Below are positions 10,864-20,853 of a DNA stretch of 64,000 nucleotides, in pieces. A program made the position numbers and the translations under genes. The notes under the pieces were generated by a model. It was not told the DNA's origin and ran no database searches. It was given only the letters and a program-made list of their open reading frames with translations. The stretch lies in assembly GCF_900635155.1 (NCBI RefSeq), contig NZ_LR134002.1:1984001-2048000 (forward strand), in the 5' to 3' direction. This DNA comes from Streptococcus sanguinis (GTDB taxonomy: Bacteria; Bacillota; Bacilli; Lactobacillales; Streptococcaceae). Positions within the stretch are counted from its first letter, which is position 1. Each line of letters starts with the position of its first letter.

Positions 10864-11930
10864 TAGTTACTCCTTTCTTTCAGAACATGCAGCTCTACTC
10901 CTGCTTCGCGCAGACTTTCCTGCACCGCCGCCAGTTGCTTGGTCTCTCCAGATAAGATAACGACCATTTCTCCGACCGGTACATGATCTAAAATCTCAAT
11001 ATTGGCGTGAAGAATATTGGCCGATATTTGATACTGCTTGTAAATGTCGTTTATAATGGCTGTGTCCGTCACCACACCTGAGTATTTCAGGTGGGCCAGA
11101 ATGGAATTTTCCGGCAATTTTTGCACAATCTTCTGCTGATTGATTTTGATCATGGCCTCATTGATACCGGTTGCGGTCGTAATGAAATCTTGGGTCAGCT
11201 CATTCTTGGGATTAGAGAAAATATCCAGAACTGAGCCTTCCTCAATCAGCCGACCATTTTGCATAACCGCTACCCGGTTGGCAATGTCCTTGACAATCTG
11301 CATTTCGTGAGTAATGAGGACAATAGTCAGGCCCAATTTTTGATTCAAATCCTGCAATAGAGCTAAAATCTGCTTGGTCGTCTTAGGATCCAGAGCGGAT
11401 GTGGACTCGTCCGAGATTAGGATTTTGGGATCATTGGCCAAGGCCCGCGCAATAGCCACCCGCTGCTTCTGACCGCCAGACAGCTGGGCAGGATAATTGT
11501 CCGCCCGATCCGCTAAGCCCACCAAGTCTAAAAGCGTATGAACTTTCTTCTCTTTTTCAGCAGCTGATAAAGGTGAATGCTTGAGCGCAAAGGCAACATT
11601 TTCCTTGGCTGTCATCTGAGCCATGAGGTTAAAATGCTGGAAAATCATCCCAATATCCTTACGCTTTTGGCGTAGCTCAGCCGCAGTAAGCTGAACCTGA
11701 TGATGATCATAGAAAACCGTATCATCCACCGTGATCTTACCGGCAGACGGCACCTGCAGCAAGTTAATAACACGGACCAAGGTAGACTTTCCGGCACCAG
11801 AATAACCTACAATTCCATAAATATCTCCCTGATTAATATGAATGGTCACATCTTCTACGGCCCTAATGTCTTGCTTCTTTTGATTAAAAACGACATCAAT
11901 GTGATCCAATTTGATAATTTCTTTGCCCAT
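10863..11930 (-). CDS. metN: Methionine ABC transporter ATP-binding protein MetN
   Basis: A 355-residue ATPase. It carries Walker A (GYSGAGKST), the signature LSGGQKQR and Walker B (ILISDESTSALD), and the C-terminal NIL domain of about 75 residues that binds methionine and gives feedback inhibition in MetN proteins. ATG 11930 starts the conserved GKEIIKLDHID stretch; an AAGGAG lies 13 bases upstream, rather far, and a TTG at 11960 is an alternative. It is coupled to metI. The 248-bp gap to metQ holds no peptidase gene, unlike the pneumococcal met locus. Confidence 0.94.
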   Translation of the reverse strand: MGKEIIKLDHIDVVFNQKKQDIRAVEDVTIHINQGDIYGIVGYSGAGKSTLVRVINLLQVPSAGKITVDDTVFYDHHQVQLTAAELRQKRKDIGMIFQHFNLMAQMTAKENVAFALKHSPLSAAEKEKKVHTLLDLVGLADRADNYPAQLSGGQKQRVAIARALANDPKILISDESTSALDPKTTKQILALLQDLNQKLGLTIVLITHEMQIVKDIANRVAVMQNGRLIEEGSVLDIFSNPKNELTQDFITTATGINEAMIKINQQKIVQKLPENSILAHLKYSGVVTDTAIINDIYKQYQISANILHANIEILDHVPVGEMVVILSGETKQLAAVQESLREAGVELHVLKERSN

Positions 11931-12101
11931 AATTTCCGATTCACTCCTTGATTTGTCCAATATGAGATTTAGCCACTATAGACTTTTAGTTTGCTTTCCG
12001 CCTGTCGCTTAACTAGGGAAACGTGATGCCACAAGCCGCAATCTTTACCGACCTAACCCAAAGCCAGATACTGTTCAAACTAAATGACCATAATAGCAGA
12101 T

Positions 12102-12132
12102 AAAGGGCTGGAGAAGCTAATCTCCGCCCTTC
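12102..12132 (-). terminator. Hairpin between metQ and metN
   Basis: GGGC and GGAGA pair with GCCC and TCTCC around a single-base bulge. The U-run on the minus strand is short (CTTTATC), so this is likely a partial terminator that lowers metNI relative to metQ. Confidence 0.45.
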
Positions 12133-12178
12133 TTAATCATTTCATTTATTCAATACAATGACCTTCTGCTGGTAAAAA

Positions 12179-13051
12179 TTACCAAACTGGCTGATCCATA
12201 CCATCTGATGATTCTTCGATAACTTTTTTCACTTCATCAGTGTGGTAAGCCTTGATAATTTTTTCAATCGCGTCAGCCTTGTCTGATTTCTTCCAATCTG
12301 CTTTCGCTGCAATCAGGTTATACCATTGTTTTGAGTTTTCATTGGCTTCTTCTTTGAAGAGGGCCTTCTTGTAGTCAATCCCTGCTTCGCGAACGAAAGT
12401 ATTATTGACAACTGCAGCATCTGCTGAAGTCAGAGAAGCTGGAGTTTGAGAAGCATCCAACTCAGAAATTGTCAGATTCTTCTTGTTTTCTTTGATGTTG
12501 GCAACAGTCGCAAGCTCGTTCCCTTTAACATCAAGCTTGATCAAGCCAGCTGATTCAAGAAGATAAAGAGCACGGCTCTCATTTGTCGCATCATTTGGAA
12601 CGGCAATCGTACCATTTTCTGGGATGTCTTTCACATCTGTATATTTATTTTTGCCGTCCTTTGTACCAGAGTAGAGACGAATCGGTGCGATATAAGTATC
12701 CGCAACAGACACAAGGTCTGCTCCCTTCTCTTTGTTCCAGTTTTCAAGGAAATTATAATGTTGGAAGGCATTGATGTCCACATCACCATCAAGTAGAGCT
12801 TGGTTAGGCTGAGAGTAGTCGGTAAACTGCGTATACTCTAATTTAACGCCTGCATTTTCTTTGTCAAGAATCTCTTGAACCTTGTTCCAGCGCGCTTCTT
12901 CTGTATCACTCAGGCTCATTACCCCAACCTTGACGGTTACAGGTCCGTCTGCTGACTTGCTCTCCTTACTAGAAGAGCCTCCGCAAGCTGCCAAACCCAA
13001 GGCTGCAAGGCCTACTAAGCCTACTGAAAAGATTTTTTTCAAATTCATCAT
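12179..13051 (-). CDS. metQ: Methionine-binding lipoprotein MetQ
   Basis: A 290-residue NlpA-family substrate-binding protein. The signal peptide ends in lipobox L-A-A-C (Cys23) followed by a Gly/Ser linker. The family stretch VKVGVMSLSDTEEARW and a C-terminal DGMDQPVW end are seen. It binds methionine outside the membrane and delivers it to MetNI encoded 248 bp downstream. Double ATG start behind AAAGGAG. A hairpin follows the stop, which suits the higher need for binding protein. Confidence 0.93.
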   Translation of the reverse strand: MMNLKKIFSVGLVGLAALGLAACGGSSSKESKSADGPVTVKVGVMSLSDTEEARWNKVQEILDKENAGVKLEYTQFTDYSQPNQALLDGDVDINAFQHYNFLENWNKEKGADLVSVADTYIAPIRLYSGTKDGKNKYTDVKDIPENGTIAVPNDATNESRALYLLESAGLIKLDVKGNELATVANIKENKKNLTISELDASQTPASLTSADAAVVNNTFVREAGIDYKKALFKEEANENSKQWYNLIAAKADWKKSDKADAIEKIIKAYHTDEVKKVIEESSDGMDQPVW

Positions 13052-13146
13052 TTATTCTCCTTTGATGGATAAAATTCTAAATCCTCTATTTTATAAGATT
13101 ACTTCTCATTTTACCATGTTCAAGGAGACTTGGCTTATATAAATAA

Positions 13147-13163
13147 TTTATCGCCGTGATAAA
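13147..13163. promoter_or_regulatory. Small palindrome upstream of metQ
   Basis: Perfect 6+6 dyad TTTATC-GCCGT-GATAAA, about 95 bp upstream of metQ. Position suits an operator of a LysR-type methionine regulator, but the match to a known Met-box is not established. Confidence 0.3.
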
Positions 13164-13209
13164 AAAATTATATGACTGTTTGAAGCATTTGAGTTGATTT
13201 TATGCCCTT

Positions 13210-14145
13210 TTACTGCATGAAAGTCAGCAGATAGCCATATCCTTCTGCTTCCATTTTTTCTTTTGGAATAAATCGCAGAGCTGCTGAGTTGATACAGTAA
13301 CGTAGGCCTCCTGCTGCTTCTGGACCGTCTGTGAAGACATGACCCAGATGGGCATTGCCAGAACGGCTACGCACTTCGATACGCTCCATTCCATGGCTCT
13401 TGTCTTCATAGTATCTCAGAACTTCTCTGGCAATAGGCCGGCTAAAGCTAGGCCAGCCGCAGCCAGACTCAAACTTATCTCCAGCAAAAAAGAGGGACTC
13501 TCCAGTCGTCACATCTACATAAATTCCTTCTTCAAAAGTGGCATTGTAGGCATTATGGAAAGGACGCTCTGTTGCACTATTCTGAGTCACCTGGTACTGC
13601 TCTTCCGTCAGCTGCTCTTTCAGTTCCGCATCTGTAGGCTTCTCGTACTGGCCTGGATCGACCAAGGGCTGATAGGCATCATTGACATTGATATGACAGT
13701 AGCCACCGGGATTTTTCTTGAGATAATCCTGATGATAGTCCTCAGCTAGGACATAGTGGCGCAAAGGCTCTAGCTCAACAGCAATCTTTTGTCCCAACTG
13801 CTTTTCTTGCTCAGCAAAGACCTGCTCAATGACTGCCTTATCAGCTTGATTGGTATAGTAAACGCCCGTCCGATATTGACGGCCAACATCATTTCCCTGC
13901 TTATTGACCGACAGAGGATCAATAACTCGGAAATAATAGAGCAGGATTTCCCGCAGGCTGACCCGCTCTTCATCATAGATTAGATGAACCGTCTCTGCAT
14001 GGTCCGTCTGGTGAATCAGCTGGTAGTTGGTTGCTTCCACCTGTCCATTGGCGTATCCCACTGTCGTTTCCTCTACACCCTCAATGCGGGAGAAGTACTC
14101 TTCCAAGCCCCAGAAGCACCCACCTGCTAGATAAATTTCTGCCAT
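13210..14145 (-). CDS. msrAB: Fused peptide methionine sulfoxide reductase MsrA-MsrB
   Basis: A 311-residue fusion. The MsrA domain (about 1-150) has the catalytic Cys10 in GGCFWG; the MsrB domain (about 170-311) has CGWPSF, HLGHVF and the catalytic Cys284 in [11 protein letters not shown]. It reduces both S- and R-methionine sulfoxide, repairing oxidised proteins. There is no signal peptide, so it is cytosolic, unlike longer secreted forms in other species. Start has a GAGGTG site. The adjacent methionine transport genes give a loose functional theme. Confidence 0.95.
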   Translation of the reverse strand: MAEIYLAGGCFWGLEEYFSRIEGVEETTVGYANGQVEATNYQLIHQTDHAETVHLIYDEERVSLREILLYYFRVIDPLSVNKQGNDVGRQYRTGVYYTNQADKAVIEQVFAEQEKQLGQKIAVELEPLRHYVLAEDYHQDYLKKNPGGYCHINVNDAYQPLVDPGQYEKPTDAELKEQLTEEQYQVTQNSATERPFHNAYNATFEEGIYVDVTTGESLFFAGDKFESGCGWPSFSRPIAREVLRYYEDKSHGMERIEVRSRSGNAHLGHVFTDGPEAAGGLRYCINSAALRFIPKEKMEAEGYGYLLTFMQ

Positions 14146-14308
14146 GAAAACACCTCATTTCTTTGTGTCTATTTTCTCATAAAAGGAGTCGAAATTATAG
14201 CAATTTGATTAGAACTTTCTTCAAAATAATATGAAAAAGCTAGGTTTCAATACTTCTCAACCCAGCCATATTCTTCATTTCAAATCACAACAACACTTAT
14301 ATAGAAGA

Positions 14309-15247
14309 TTACCCCTCAATATACTTCAATTTCCCTCGGAAATCTTCCAGACTTTCATAGCCTTTTTCTTCCATAATATCCTTGAGTTCTGTGGTAATGC
14401 GCTCGAAGGCTGCCACTCCTTCTTTATGAAGGGTTGTTCCTACCTGCACCATACTGGCTCCACAGAGGATATGCTCAAAAGCATCGCGGCCAGTCAGGAC
14501 ACCACCAGTTCCGATGATTTGGATTTCCGGTTTCAGGCGTTGGTAAAAGGCATGGACATTAGCTAGAGCGGTCGGCTTGATATACTGACCTCCGATACCT
14601 CCAAAACCATTTTTCGGACGAATGACCACTGACTCATCTTCTATATAAAGACCGTTTCCGATTGAGTTTACACAATTGACAAACTTGAGTGGATATTTGT
14701 TAAAAATCGCAGCGGCTTGATCAAAATGCACGATGTCAAAATAAGGAGGCAGCTTGATACCCAGTGGCTTGGTGAAATAAGCAAAAACCTCTGACAAAAT
14801 CTTTTCCGTCGTTTCAAAGTCATAAGCAATCTGCGGCTTACCAGGGACATTGGGGCAGGAGAGATTGAGCTCAGTAATGCCTTTAAAGTCACTTGCCTGA
14901 ACTTTCTGAAGAATGGTGTGGGTTTCTTCTGGTGACATACCAACCAAAGAGAGGAAGAAAGTGCGATTTGGTTCACTTTCCTGGAGTTCCAGCAGGTAGT
15001 CAAGATAGTAGTCTAAGCCATTGTTGGGCAGCCCCATGGAGTTGATAGACCCTAGCGGTACATCTTGATAGCGCGGTTCTGGATTCCCCTGACGGAAGTC
15101 CAGCGTCGCTGTCTTGGTCACAAAGGTTCCCGCAGCAGAGTCTTTGACTTCTGCCAGTTCCTCTTTTTTCATGCAGGCAACCCCAGCTGCATTCATCAGG
15201 CAGTTATCAAAATCAAAACCAGCAATTTGTGTAGATGTCGAAACCAT
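14309..15247 (-). CDS. pyrDA: Dihydroorotate dehydrogenase, type 1A (fumarate-dependent)
   Basis: A 312-residue FMN enzyme of pyrimidine synthesis that oxidises dihydroorotate to orotate. The class 1 active-site Cys131 is in [16 protein letters not shown] contacts are in NAAGVACMK near the start and [19 protein letters not shown] near the end. The length and absence of an N-terminal membrane helix, and no pyrK neighbour, fit type 1A, which uses fumarate. It stands alone, divergent from gdhA, with its own extended -10 promoter. Confidence 0.93.
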   Translation of the reverse strand: MVSTSTQIAGFDFDNCLMNAAGVACMKKEELAEVKDSAAGTFVTKTATLDFRQGNPEPRYQDVPLGSINSMGLPNNGLDYYLDYLLELQESEPNRTFFLSLVGMSPEETHTILQKVQASDFKGITELNLSCPNVPGKPQIAYDFETTEKILSEVFAYFTKPLGIKLPPYFDIVHFDQAAAIFNKYPLKFVNCVNSIGNGLYIEDESVVIRPKNGFGGIGGQYIKPTALANVHAFYQRLKPEIQIIGTGGVLTGRDAFEHILCGASMVQVGTTLHKEGVAAFERITTELKDIMEEKGYESLEDFRGKLKYIEG

Positions 15248-15300
15248 AGTAAAACGCTCCTTTTTCTTACAAAGGCGAATGCCTTTAGCTCATTTCCCCT

Positions 15301-15309
15301 ATTATATCA
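15301..15309 (-). promoter_or_regulatory. pyrDA promoter (extended -10)
   Basis: Minus strand TGATATAAT, a TGN-extended -10, about 54 bp upstream of the pyrDA start. The -35 is poor. Confidence 0.65.
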
Positions 15310-15444
15310 CCAAACTCCACTTTTTCGTTTTTTTAACCGGCAATTCCTGACTAACGTTCGGAAAATATCCAGTTCGATTGGTCGTCTTTCTGAAATATTT
15401 CAGAAAACAAATTGTGGAAATTTTTAGAAAATTCAACTTTTTTC

Positions 15445-15473
15445 TTTACAAGGGAAAAAAAGTCTGCTATAAT
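15445..15473 (+). promoter_or_regulatory. gdhA promoter
   Basis: TTTACA, 17 bp, TATAAT, with TGC before the -10 (extended). Predicted start near 15480 gives a leader of about 120 bases. Confidence 0.8.
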
Positions 15474-15528
15474 GTTCCATGTAATAAAATATGACATTTA
15501 AAAGATGTCTGTTTTAAAGATTTAAACA

Positions 15529-15569
15529 CATCCTAGTCACACAAGCTGCAAGCAGCTTCCGACAGGATG
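15529..15569 (+). promoter_or_regulatory. Nested stem-loop in the gdhA leader
   Basis: Outer pair CATCCT/AGGATG encloses a strong inner hairpin AAGCTGC-AA-GCAGCTT. It sits about 30 bases before the gdhA ribosome site and has no T-run, so it is not a terminator. Possible RNA stability or protein-binding element. Confidence 0.5.
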
Positions 15570-15597
15570 GTTTACTATTTTATTTAAAGGAGAATGA

Positions 15598-16947
<1,350 letters not shown>

Positions 16948-16978
16948 CTAGTTGATACATCCTATCGGAGGACAAATC

Positions 16979-17464
16979 ATGAACTTACGGCCAATGGAAG
17001 TGAGAGACAATCCAGCTGTAGCGCAGCTCATTCGAGCCAGCCTAGAAGAATTCGGGCTTGACAAACCAGGAACTGTCTACTTTGATTCTCATCTAGATCA
17101 TTTGGCCGACTACTATCAACATCAAGAGAGGGCAGCTTACTTTGTTCTGGAAGATGAAGGTCATCTCGTTGGCTGCGGTGGCTTTGCACCTGTGTCTGAT
17201 AAGATAGCTGAATTACAAAAACTCTATGTCACTAAAAACAGTCGTGGCAAAGGTTATTCCAGCCGGCTGATAAAGCAGATTTTCCAAGAAGCCCGCCTAG
17301 CAGGTTATGAACAGCTTTATCTAGAAACCACTACTGAACTGGCTACGGCCGTGGCCATCTATCAGCACTATGGTTTTACATCACTGCAACAACCACTTTC
17401 TAACGCCGCCGGCCACCCAGCTATGAATATCTGGATGATAAAATCTCTCTTATCAGATAAATAG
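16979..17464 (+). CDS. GNAT family N-acetyltransferase
   Basis: A 161-residue acetyl-CoA dependent transferase. The acetyl-CoA loop is in KLYVTKNSRGKGYSSRL (R-x-x-G-x-G type) with the typical IYQHYGF near the end. Substrate unknown. The ATG at 16979 has GGAGG at good spacing. It follows gdhA with 31 bp and no terminator, so it may be read with it. It is sandwiched between intact gdhA and a gdhA 3' remnant, which suggests it came in with a rearrangement. Confidence 0.85.
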   Translation: MNLRPMEVRDNPAVAQLIRASLEEFGLDKPGTVYFDSHLDHLADYYQHQERAAYFVLEDEGHLVGCGGFAPVSDKIAELQKLYVTKNSRGKGYSSRLIKQIFQEARLAGYEQLYLETTTELATAVAIYQHYGFTSLQQPLSNAAGHPAMNIWMIKSLLSDK

Positions 17465-17482
17465 ATGCCAGTATACTCTGTC

Positions 17483-17629
17483 CGTCTCAAGGACATCATG
17501 ACCAACATCCTCAACACAGCTAAAACTACCGCTGAAACTTACGGACTTAGTAAAGACTATCTGGCTTATGCTAACATTGCTTCTTTCGAAAACGTAGCCA
17601 ATGCTATGATTGCGCAAGGTCCTGTTTAA
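17483..17629 (+). pseudogene. Remnant of a second gdhA (last 48 codons)
   Basis: The frame from [14 protein letters not shown] to [10 protein letters not shown] and its TAA matches the C-terminal end of GdhA almost residue for residue (gdhA 16801-16947), with many silent base changes. Homology begins abruptly near 17483. No start codon or ribosome site precedes it. The divergence indicates an old duplication or an incoming allele rather than a fresh copy. Confidence 0.85.
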
Positions 17630-17650
17630 GTACTATTTAACTAGAACTCA

Positions 17651-17687
17651 AAAAAATCCGACTGCTTATAAAAGCGGTCGGATTTTT
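17651..17687. terminator. Bidirectional terminator
   Basis: Stem AATCCGACTGCTT / AAGCGGTCGGATT flanked by A-run and T-run; serves the gdhA side and the convergent EXLDI gene. Confidence 0.85.
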
Positions 17688-18054
17688 ATATATCTAATTT
17701 TTCAAAAAACTTGCCTGCTGACTGCTTTTCTTTTAGCTTCTCCAGCAGATCATTCTCCAGAAAAGGACTTAGTTCATCAAAATCTTGACAAACCTTAAAG
17801 ACAGTTTCTCTGTCCAACTGGTCATAAGCTAGTTCGTAATAGTCCTTATTATGATGCCAGTTCTTGTCATAGTTGACATCTGTTCGCTGATAGTAAACGA
17901 TGTTTTGCTTCGGTGTCAGGTAAAGCTTCTGCGTCAGAATGCTTTTCTGATCTTTGGACAGCTTGCTACGACTGAAAATCCTCACACCTTGAAAGATCTT
18001 GCGCTCATGGATACCTTGATTTGTGACTTTCAATTCAACTGTTTTATAGTGCAT
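17686..18054 (-). CDS. EXLDI family protein
   Basis: A 122-residue soluble protein, rich in Tyr, Lys and Asp. It ends in FFEKLDI, the E-x-L-D-I tail that names the EXLDI family (TIGR04342 as I recall). The function is unknown; members often sit by TetR-type regulators, which is not the case here. Good GGAGG site. It lies 64 bp after the DUF2268 gene on the same strand and may share its transcript. Confidence 0.75.
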   Translation of the reverse strand: MHYKTVELKVTNQGIHERKIFQGVRIFSRSKLSKDQKSILTQKLYLTPKQNIVYYQRTDVNYDKNWHHNKDYYELAYDQLDRETVFKVCQDFDELSPFLENDLLEKLKEKQSAGKFFEKLDI

Positions 18055-18118
18055 ATAGTCACCTCCAGAAATTACCTACATTATATCAGGTTCTGGCAGA
18101 TTTTCAAGCAAAAATGTG

Positions 18119-19021
18119 TCATTGCCAAAAGTCTTTCGTCGCCTCTAAAATCTCTTCTGTGGGTGTTACTGTCGCTTCAATAATGCTCTTGCCAGTCTTT
18201 TTCAGATAAGCTTGTATCAAATGATAGCCATAAGCATAGCCTGCAGCATAGGGCATACCGACTGGTATTTGACCCTGTATTTCTGCAATTTCATCACCAT
18301 AGAGATAAGGAGCCATTTCCGCCATCCCCGTTAGCTGAAGCTGACTGGAGATGATGGGCTTAATCTCTTCTAACTGCTCTGGACTGGTTGAAGTGACCCA
18401 AGGTCCAATAAGCTCTTTACCATAGAGCTCAGCAGCAAAAGACTCCGCCAATCCTTCACTAACTACCCAGTCTGCTAATGTCGTCTGCTGGTTCCATTTG
18501 ATAAATTGGAAGCGGACATTATGATTGCACTCGTGAGCCAACGCCGCCTGCACACGTGGCAAAGTATAGTCATTTGGTAGTAGACTAAGCATGAGGTAGC
18601 CTGGGATTCCACCATCTCCGCTGTAACCCTTATTGAGCTGTAGCATAGGCTTGTCTGGATTGCCCAATAAAATAGTAAAATGGTAATCCTCAACCTCTAA
18701 ATCATAGCCAGCCTGTTCAAAAAGACCAATACTCCTTTTGATGGTATCCTGGCAGTCTTGCCAGAGTTGATCAGAGCTCAGAGAGTCGATAGCTGGTCTA
18801 TCCTTTTCTGACAGAGTTCCAGGCAGCTGATTCATAAAGCCAAGTAGAAATAGAGCATCAAATCCTCCAGGATACTTCGCTTTTAAAGGAATGTGCTGAG
18901 TTTGGTATTTAAGAGCAAATGGAGCGAGTATTTTCGCTCGAAAACAGCCCTCCCTTTTATCAAATGGAAGTTCAAGCAGCTCTTGATAAACCTTATCTGA
19001 ACGAATCATATTGATTTTCAT
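18119..19021 (-). CDS. DUF2268 putative zinc protease-like protein
   Basis: A 300-residue protein without signal peptide. Around residues 162-168 the sequence ALAHECNHNVRF carries an H-E-x-x-H zinc motif, and a downstream SEGLAESFA may supply the third ligand (gluzincin style). This is the DUF2268 layout, suggesting a predicted Zn-dependent protease. The substrate is unknown. Start behind AAAGGAG. EXLDI gene follows on the same strand. Confidence 0.78.
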   Translation of the reverse strand: MKINMIRSDKVYQELLELPFDKREGCFRAKILAPFALKYQTQHIPLKAKYPGGFDALFLLGFMNQLPGTLSEKDRPAIDSLSSDQLWQDCQDTIKRSIGLFEQAGYDLEVEDYHFTILLGNPDKPMLQLNKGYSGDGGIPGYLMLSLLPNDYTLPRVQAALAHECNHNVRFQFIKWNQQTTLADWVVSEGLAESFAAELYGKELIGPWVTSTSPEQLEEIKPIISSQLQLTGMAEMAPYLYGDEIAEIQGQIPVGMPYAAGYAYGYHLIQAYLKKTGKSIIEATVTPTEEILEATKDFWQ

Positions 19022-19078
19022 GGTAATCTCCTTTTCTAATTTTCACCAGTATACACCCTCCTCTAGGGTCATAGTCAA

Positions 19079-19108
19079 GAAAAAGATTTGAAACTTTTGT
19101 CTCAAATC
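19079..19108 (-). terminator. Terminator after the DUF4352 gene
   Basis: GATTTGA/TCAAATC with a 10-base loop, then TTTTTC on the minus strand. It closes the mscS-DUF4352 unit. Confidence 0.7.
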
Positions 19109-19195
19109 CTCTTTCATCTATAACATTTGCTGCCTCCACTTTCAAATCTGGGTGCGGAAAGTAGCAAAGGTATTAGAGTAATAGGATAATTTTCC

Positions 19196-19825
19196 CTACT
19201 GATCCTTCTTTTTCTCTTGCTTTGGCTTGCTTTTCTCCTTTTGCCACTTAGCATTGTCGTAGGTCACGGTATAGGTATCCTCATCGCCGCCTTCCCCGTC
19301 AAATACCAAGTCAAAGCGGATAGACTTGCCTGGCGCCAGATTGGTGCCGATTTGTGTATTGTCAAAGGTTGAGCCGTCCAAAATATAGACATTCTCCTTC
19401 TTGTCATAAAGTCCAAAGTCATAAGGACTGACCAGAATGGGCTTTTTAGAAGTGTTTTCAACCGTGATGGTTGCAACGACAGCTACTCCTGTTGACTCAT
19501 CGCTCATGACTCGCTTGCTGTCTTCCACTGCCGAATGAACTGTCACCTTGAGTCCGCTGGAAAATTCAACTGTTTTCTCAAAAGCATGGCTGGAATAGGT
19601 CTCTAAAGGCGAGTTATGGTGGCCTGTGAGAGACTTGAGATGGTCATTTTCCTCCATAAGGCCAATCGTGGTGATGACGAGGAGAATGCTGAGCAAGGCC
19701 AGAAGAAAGATGATAATACCAGACACCAGAGCTGCCCAAAAGAGACCCTGCTTGTGGAGAGGACGTTTTAAACGGTAAACAAGATTGTCCTCACTGACAA
19801 TCTCCTGCTGAATTCGCTGATTCAT
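19196..19825 (-). CDS. Membrane-anchored DUF4352-like protein
   Basis: A 209-residue protein with one strong membrane helix at about 28-50 and an outer immunoglobulin-like domain. The stretch VAVVATITVENTSKKPILVSP and the later LAPGKSIRFDLVFD are the hallmark of DUF4352 (telomeric repeat binding factor 2-like, Ig fold). A Lys-rich tail ends it. Function unknown. It starts 21 bp after the MscS gene, in one operon. ATG 19825 has AAAGG nearby. Confidence 0.72.
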   Translation of the reverse strand: MNQRIQQEIVSEDNLVYRLKRPLHKQGLFWAALVSGIIIFLLALLSILLVITTIGLMEENDHLKSLTGHHNSPLETYSSHAFEKTVEFSSGLKVTVHSAVEDSKRVMSDESTGVAVVATITVENTSKKPILVSPYDFGLYDKKENVYILDGSTFDNTQIGTNLAPGKSIRFDLVFDGEGGDEDTYTVTYDNAKWQKEKSKPKQEKKKDQ

Positions 19826-19846
19826 ATGGACCTTTCTAATCAATAA

Positions 19847-20710
19847 TTATTTGCCTTTGGAAAGAGGTCCAAGCGTCGGAAGCTCAATCCCCTCTCGTAA
19901 AAGCGCCTCATGGTAAAGACGGTAGAAGATATGGTAAATAGAAATCTGCATGCCTCCCTGCACTATCATGCTGATACGGAAGTTGAACTGGCCATTTGAA
20001 GCCATCTGCGGCCCCAAAATATTCGGTTCCTTGAGAATCTCCGGATGTTCTGGTACGGCTTCTTCATTGACCTTGGAAATGATGCGGTAAATCTCGTCCA
20101 AATCCGTCTGGGCATAAATGGGGATATCAATCAGAACACGCATATCTCCACGGGAAAGATTACTGACAACCATGATATTGCGGTTTGGAACAAAATGCAG
20201 CGTTCCGTCCGCGTCCCGTACCTGCGTCGTCCGAATCCCGACACTGATTACTGTTCCAGCGATGTTGATAGGACCGTTAGTCAGGCGGACATTGTCACCG
20301 ACATCTAACTGTCGCTCGAGAAGGATAAAGAAGCCATTGACCAGGTCCGACAGGAAGCCCTGAGCTCCCATCCCGATAGCCACCCCAGCAATCCCGGCAC
20401 CAGCCAAAAGGCTGGAAACCGGCAGTCCCAAGATGGATAAAACCCAGTAAATCAAGAGAAAATACAAGACATAATTAAGCAGATTCTCAATCAGACGAGT
20501 GATGGTTTTCTGTCTGGCTACATCCTGCTTGGATAGCTTGAGAGAGGGGGCAATAATTTTGGTCACTGACAAATGCAGGATTTTCTTAACGATGTAAAAT
20601 AAGATAAAAAGCAGAAGTAAAGAGACCAGCTTGGAAAAAAGGTCATCTGCAATCTTGCTCCAGTCAAACTGCTGGATATAGCGAGAAAAGACATTTCCGG
20701 TCTTAGACAT
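19847..20710 (-). CDS. Small-conductance mechanosensitive channel, MscS family
   Basis: A 287-residue channel. Three membrane helices lie within the first 130 residues; the pore helix shows the Gly/Ala pattern SLLAGAGIAGVAIGMGAQGFLSDLVNG, followed by the beta domain (VGDNVRL, VPNRNIMVVSNLSRG). It opens under membrane tension to release solutes on osmotic downshock. GGAGGT site. DUF4352 gene follows. Confidence 0.92.
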   Translation of the reverse strand: MSKTGNVFSRYIQQFDWSKIADDLFSKLVSLLLLFILFYIVKKILHLSVTKIIAPSLKLSKQDVARQKTITRLIENLLNYVLYFLLIYWVLSILGLPVSSLLAGAGIAGVAIGMGAQGFLSDLVNGFFILLERQLDVGDNVRLTNGPINIAGTVISVGIRTTQVRDADGTLHFVPNRNIMVVSNLSRGDMRVLIDIPIYAQTDLDEIYRIISKVNEEAVPEHPEILKEPNILGPQMASNGQFNFRISMIVQGGMQISIYHIFYRLYHEALLREGIELPTLGPLSKGK

Positions 20711-20791
20711 AGGCTACCTCCAAAAAGATTACTACCATTATACCACAAAGACCAATCAGCGCGGACATAGAATGGTTAGTCCGACCTAACA

Positions 20792-20820
20792 TTGCTTTCA
20801 CTCCCTTTCTATCGTATAAT
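20792..20820 (+). promoter_or_regulatory. Promoter of the broken sstT gene
   Basis: TTGCTT, 17 bp, TATAAT, ending 33 bp before the start codon. The promoter is intact although the gene is not. Confidence 0.65.
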
Positions 20821-20853
20821 AAAATAAGTATCCAAGACAAGAAAGGAACTTAC

